From contig CM040746.1 of NCBI GenBank assembly GCA_022829145.1, positions 16,242,290 through 16,306,289 on the forward strand: a DNA stretch of 64,000 bases. Direction: 5' to 3'. Under the pieces are notes generated by a model. That model had not been told where the DNA came from. It was given only the letters and a program-made list of their open reading frames with translations, and did not search any database. Each line of letters starts with the position of its first letter. The first letter of the stretch is position 1. The DNA comes from Albula goreensis. Its lineage: Eukaryota; Chordata; Actinopteri; Albuliformes; Albulidae. Of this stretch, positions 58,413-64,000 are shown in pieces. The position numbers and the translations under genes are program-made.

Positions 58413-59520
58413 CTTCGCCCTCTCTTACTCTGTCTTGCTCTCTTGCAGGAATATCCTCTACAGTCGGCAGGTTATGCTGACAGTTTCAAAATTGCTTACA
58501 ATACAGATATCCAGAAATCTTTCTGAGGCAAAAAAATCCCCCCTTGCTTAGCTCTTCTTTCAAAACGTCTTACTTTTTACTCTTTTTTTACAGCTGTTTC
58601 TGCACAGGGCTGCTCATTCTGTGCCAAGTGCAACCCAAGAACTATTTCATGAAAAAAACAGCAGCGTGGACAATCTCTGGTTATCAGACCAAAGCGAAGA
58701 ATAATGCGGCCTTCTCCATTCCTAATGACGAGTCCAGTCAGAGAGGGTCTCAGTTTGGGAGACAACAGGTACATGGGACAAATTACATTTTTGGTGGGAC
58801 TGCAGATGAGACAACCATAACCAAAATCCATAATAAAACCATAAAAGCAGAAATAAAACAGCAAACCCTCAACAGATATTACAACTTTCCAGCTATTTGT
58901 GAGAGCATTTTCATATAAGCATTGGGCTGGGGCTTATTCATTAATACAACCCCATCTTCTAGTGTGAGCACCTTGCCTGTGCAATAACAGGTGTCTGTAC
59001 TGTACCTGGTGTAGTGTGTAGCATGTAGCATGCTGCATGCAGTCCCCACGCAATGATTCTGCAATGGTGTGCTTTACCACCCACTTTCATTATTTGAGGA
59101 TTTTTTTTCCAACAACCTTATGATTGCACAGACTCATGAGGGAGCACAGCAATTTTAATAACATTGCCCAAATGTTTGAAAACCTGTCTTCCTCTGGGAG
59201 AGACTCCAGCATGGTGAGAGGATGAATTTTGTGCCTTACGGCAGTGTTGAAGAGTTGAGTTGAAAGACAAATCAGTATATAACAAATATAGTGGTCATTC
59301 AAAATTACACTGCTATGCTTGGTTTCAGACAGACTTAATGTCAAATGCTGAGAATACTTCTGGTTTCCAAGGTAATGTATACCAGAACCAGGTGCTGTCA
59401 GACTGTCTTTCACCCCCTTTTGTGCTCTCAATGACTCAATCTGAGCCTGGTGTCACTGGTCTAACAGCTTTATTGATTGAAGGGGAGTGCATGTATGCAT
59501 GAACCTCACATAGCCACACA

Positions 59521-59532
59521 GACACACACACA

Positions 59533-59592
<60 letters not shown>
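59521..59592. repeat. CA microsatellite
   Basis: CA run with one CAGA break near the left end. Confidence 0.93.
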
Positions 59593-59594
<2 letters not shown>

Positions 59595-60008
59595 GCAACT
59601 GAGTGACACATGGAGGGTGGGGGGAGCAGGTGGGGGTGAAAGAAGGGGGGAGGGGGCAACAGGCAGAAAGAGAAGAGAGAGGGAAAACAGGAACACAGAT
59701 AGAGAGGGATTCACGTCAGATATGGAGACTAGACCCTGGAGATGCCGCTCTGCAGAAGGGAGCATTATTTTACATAATAAACACTTCATATTCAAGCCTG
59801 TAATTGATAGCTGCAGTACAGCAAAGGAGACCAAGCTTCACATTTGGGCACAGGGACCTGTCAATCAAGCACAGTCACTGGAGGAATGATAATGATGATA
59901 ATGATCTGACTGCCAGTCTTCTTCTTCTTCTTCTTAGTCTTCATCTCATTCTTCATTCTCTGCTTTATTTTCACTTCTTTATTTTGTCTTCTTCATCCTC
60001 CTTTTACC

Positions 60009-60044
60009 ATTATTATTATTATTATTATTATTATTAATAATAAT
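60009..60044. repeat. (ATT)n microsatellite
   Basis: ATT units followed by an inverted AAT block, so the sequence is a short hairpin. Confidence 0.88.
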
Positions 60045-60183
60045 TGTTTGAAGAAAATTATTGAAAGTGTCTGAGGTGCCTCTGTGCTGCCCTATGCTCT
60101 GTTATCTTATATCCTCATAGGCATTGTTCTTGGTCAGTGTGAGTCTCCTCTAATAATGAGCCATTCCGGTGGGAGCACCACTG

Positions 60184-60214
60184 AGGTCATGTGACAGTGG
60201 GACAGGTCATGTGA
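60184..60214. promoter_or_regulatory. Two AGGTCATGTGA elements 20 bp apart
   Basis: An exact 11-bp direct repeat at 60184-60194 and 60204-60214, spaced 20 bp centre to centre (about two helical turns). Each holds TCATGTGA, an M-box-type MITF/TFE sequence, overlapping an AGGTCA nuclear-receptor half-site. Confidence 0.35.
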
Positions 60215-61274
60215 ACAGCTCCGGTTATCGCGGAGTTTTGGCTCTGACTCTGTCCCCTCTCTCTCCCTGCTCCAGCTGTCGCTCTGGGTTATCCCAGTCC
60301 AGCCTCGCACATCAGCCACATCTGCTCACAGCTTAACCTATTACCAAGGCAAGGCTGTAATTGTCAAATTAATGCCAGATTACAGCATGCTCCAGCTAAC
60401 TACAGACTACATGAGCTCACAGGCCCATCCTGCCAGCTCTCCTAATGAAGTGCTGGTCTGGATTAACAGCTCTGTAAAACTGCCTTTGACCAAACCGCCC
60501 CCAAAAAAATGACACCAACCAAACACCGCCATCAGCACAGCATCACACAAACCAAACATCATCAATAACCCTGATTTAGCCACATGGATGCTTACAGTGT
60601 TATTTCACAGACAAGCTAAAGACCAAAAATTACACTGCAGTTGCAATTACACAAACCAGTGCAATGAAAAACATGACAACAGCTAACCAAACTAGCAAAT
60701 ATATGGGGATTAATACATATATGAATATTTTTCTTTTATAGGATCCATAACATAGAATTCAAACAGCTCTCAGACTGCCGGTGAAAAAAGTATGTGTAAC
60801 TAAACATTCATATATTACCATTATAATTATGTACATTGCGACTGTATCAGAATGAGACATGCTCATGGCAATAGCTTCCACAGTGGAGTGGAGCACGTGC
60901 TGAACTGTGAAAGGCACTGGGTTGAATAGACAGTCCTGAGCTCTTATTTGTTTGTATTTAAAGTGAGAAAAAAAAGCACTCCAGCAATTCTAGGGAACAC
61001 GGGAACACATCATCAAATTTTCATCACAGCCAACTTGTACAGTCGTGGACCTGTGTCTACTGTGCATTCCACTGGATTACCAATTAACTGATATATAGGA
61101 ACGGTTCATGCATTATACGCAAACACACACATCATAGCTACCTTTGCATAGCTACGTAGCTACAAACATAGCTGCACACACACATGCACACACACACATA
61201 TACATATATACAATAGCAGTAGACACTTGGATGCTGCCCCTTCATTTAAAGAGGAGGGAAGAAACGCAAAAAAG

Positions 61275-61325
61275 GAGAGAGAGGGAGAGAGAGAGAGGGA
61301 AGGAGAGAGAGAGAGAGAGAGAGAA
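61275..61325. repeat. GA microsatellite
   Basis: GA run with GGGA and GGAA breaks. Confidence 0.88.
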
Positions 61326-61796
61326 AACAGGAACAGAACAGAGCCACACTCCCCTCCTGTATATTTTAAAAGCTGTAGGCAAACATCTCAATAATTCATG
61401 AGTGAGAGATTGATTTTCTTTTGGCAGGGGCAGATCTGGACGTTGGGGCAGGCACAAACATCATTAGCCAGGAGTGCTGCTGTGCTAATGCATTGTGGCT
61501 AGATGGCCCAACACCTCTTCTGCGGCCTATCTGATCAACTGCTTACCGAGTAAATGACAGTATACCGGGGCAAGCTGATTTTCTGTGTTTTGATTTATTT
61601 TTCTTCTGCCATTCCTACTTCCACTTCTTCTCCTTATGATCCCCAATTCCCTTTTTTGCTCTGTGGAAGGGGAGTATGGGAGAGGACGTGAGCAGGATAA
61701 TTGAATGGGATGTGTTGTCAGGTTAAACTGTGAGGTTAACCTCACACGGGCAGGGAAGAGAGATAAAGATAGATAGACAGACAGGGATAGAAACAG

Positions 61797-61797
61797 A

Positions 61798-61835
<38 letters not shown>
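61797..61835. repeat. GA microsatellite
   Basis: GA run, pure at about 61806-61834. Confidence 0.9.
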
Positions 61836-61839
<4 letters not shown>

Positions 61840-63858
61840 AGGACTGAAGAAGACCATTATAAAAAAAGTCATGGCTCCCAAAAGAGTAAAACCTGTGCGG
61901 TCACTGGAAGATGTATTTTCTCCAGTACATCATAAATAAATATAAAGAATACACAAAATGAAAATAAACACTTTTAAAAGGTTTGAAATATCCCTCACAA
62001 AATTTAAAAACACATTAGACACAAAAAAAAACTGCCAGCCTTCTCAGGAAAAGGGATCCAGAGCACCACTGTGTGTGCAGACAGTGGCTGCCAGTTGTAG
62101 CCTGACGGAGGGAGGGTACAGACCCAAACCACCACTTTGCCCCTCTTCTCTTTGAGCCACACTGTAGTTTTTATGGTTATTCTTATTAGCACAGTTTTAA
62201 CCTATTGGTTACTTAACCCCTCACCCACATTGATGATACTGATGATGATTACGATTATTATGAAGATTTTTAGAAATATTAATTTCTGAAATTAACTATC
62301 ATTATCACTGTCACTGTCATGTTATTGATTGTGTTTTCCTTATCTGAGATTTAGATGGAAGAAGGCGCCATTGCTATCGTCTGCAAACCTACCAGCTACC
62401 TAGATAGGTGACAAATAAGCTCTGGCACTCCCAGTCTCAGACACACTGCAGACAGACAGGGACACACCACACAGCAGATCAGATGTTTCACCGCTTCACA
62501 CACTCTACAGACAGCTACATACATGCTAACTTCCACATGTGGACATGTACACACTCATACAAAACAGAAGCGGAGAACACCGCAGTGCCTCTGGGGTACC
62601 TGTATGAGCACTCTGCTTCAGACACACTGACACCAGGGCTTGTCAACACACTTCAGAAATGTACAGAACTGCATATACTGAGTGCCACACAGTGCAGTGG
62701 AGAGGGCACACACAAAAACATAAAAAAGCATGTGCAAGCTATTTTTTTCACAATGATATAACAGTAGAGTCGCAAAAGATTGTCACAATAATTATAATAA
62801 ATCAATGAAGTGGTATAAGATGAAATGATTTCTGTTCAGCTTACAAGCTCCTGAGTAAACACAAAGGAGACCCTCCCTTGCTTTGGCATGTTAGAGTGTG
62901 GGTCGTGCAGCCCGTCTGTGTGTATTGATGGAGTGAATGTGCTCTTGTCTGCGTGATGTGACAGAAGGTGAGGTTTGACTGAGAGCTACATCTTACTGTC
63001 ATCAGCCGGGCCTCACAAATAATTCATCTGATCGGAGCGGGTGAACGCGGCCGGCGGGAACTCGTATTGACAGGTACCTCTTCTACTTCCTCTCACCTGT
63101 CTCTTCCAGTTGCGCACAGCGAGGGAATAAAGGACAGACAGACCTTTCTTTGGGAACCCAGGTCTCCCCCCACCCCTCCACCCCCCGCTGGTGACCTAAT
63201 TAAAACACACCCTTCATATGCGCCCTTTCAGCATTGCTTTAACTTAACATCAGAATGGGAAGCTTAATCTATATTTCTGCCATCCGCAGAAAAAAATGTG
63301 TATTACAAGTGTGAGCTGCCATTTAGGCCTTTCATTGTGGAAATGACAGCAGGGATGGAGGACAGCCTTTCACTCCAAATGTCAGGCAGCAGTGCCCCTT
63401 CAAACTTTGTCCTTTATGAAGGCCTAACCCCGCTTTACATGCTGCACTGTTGTGGGGAGACTGAAACACCTCAGTTCTATCTAGCTTTATAATCTACAAG
63501 ATGTACATGCATGTCAGTTTTCCAGCATAAGACTATGTGTGTGTGTATGTATGTGTAAACATCCCTCTCCACCCTTACTCCAACTGTGACAATTTATTAT
63601 TTACATTATATTAGATGACGGCACCTAGTCAGATGGAAGCAGGACAAAACTGCAGTGTATTGATTTTAACAGCGCTCTGTCTTATGCAATTTGCGGCTGT
63701 GCCGTCTGGCCCCCGAGTGGCAGTGAGCAGGGAACACTGGGACAGGGTGCCACGACGCCACATGCTAATGCACACTTTTAAACATTTAACACTAGGAGGT
63801 GCTATAATTGCTTTGACAGCTGACAGGTGACCAGCAGAGTGTGAAGCGCCAGCAACCA

Positions 63859-63932
63859 CTCTCTCTCTCTTTCTCTCCCCTCTCTCTCTCTCTCTCTCTC
63901 GTTCCCTCCCTCCCCCTCTCCCTCTCTGTGCC
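63859..63932. repeat. CT-rich pyrimidine tract
   Basis: CT array passing into CCCTCC units; it is almost pure pyrimidine. Confidence 0.9.
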
Positions 63933-64000
63933 TGGCCTACAAAGGATTTTAGTAGGATTTCTCAACCTTCCAGAGCTGGACGCTTAATTAGCAGTAAGAG

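Noticed and set aside
59804-59890. Possible ebf1 exon 6 end resembling IDR before a GT
   Set aside because: The upstream frame has a stop and none of the cysteine-rich zinc-knuckle residues; the GTCCC following is not a good donor.

Overview
This is a vertebrate genomic window, most likely from a ray-finned fish. It holds one recognisable gene: an internal part of ebf1 (early B-cell factor 1, COE/EBF family transcription factor) on the minus strand. Eight coding exons were read by eye, each with canonical GT-AG borders and each joining the next in frame. From 5' to 3' of the gene they lie at 49206-49125, 46967-46826, 37548-37418, 33015-32889, 16609-16521, 4985-4920, 4201-4024 and 1176-997. 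They total 995 nt and correspond to about residues 186-516 of a 591-residue human-type EBF1, which is exons 7-14 of the usual 16. Exons for the N-terminal part of the DNA-binding domain, including the zinc knuckle, lie beyond the right edge. The last two exons lie beyond the left edge. EBF1 rather than EBF2/3 is indicated by [43 protein letters not shown] and [16 protein letters not shown]. Whether it is the a or b fish copy cannot be told.

Layout by gene part: exons 7-8 give the C-terminal part of the DNA-binding domain; exons 9-10 the TIG/IPT domain; exon 11 helix 1 of the HLH dimerisation region; exons 12 and 13 the two tandem copies of helix 2 that mark vertebrate EBF proteins; exon 13 (rest) and exon 14 the Ser/Thr/Pro/Gln-rich transactivation region. 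About 98% of the window is intron.

The introns are full of dinucleotide and other simple repeats. They also carry three minisatellites (45-, 66/33- and 50-bp periods), one tRNA-derived SINE (2521-2720) and one short terminal-inverted-repeat element of pogo/Tigger type (55418-55749). Interspersed are non-repetitive stretches with CpG clusters or dense transcription-factor-like motifs. These are candidate intronic enhancers, but conservation could not be tested. No tRNA, rRNA, CRISPR, second protein gene or novel multi-gene system was found; almost all other open frames are repeat or chance frames.

The best second-look items are: an exon (11) flanked by long complementary CA/UG repeats in the pre-mRNA; a NAGNAG tandem acceptor at exon 9; an excess and cluster of the octamer TGATGTCA/TGACATCA; E-box clusters; a CpG-rich block in intron 8; a minisatellite starting about 19 nt after the exon 7 donor; and a 327-bp pure homopurine tract.
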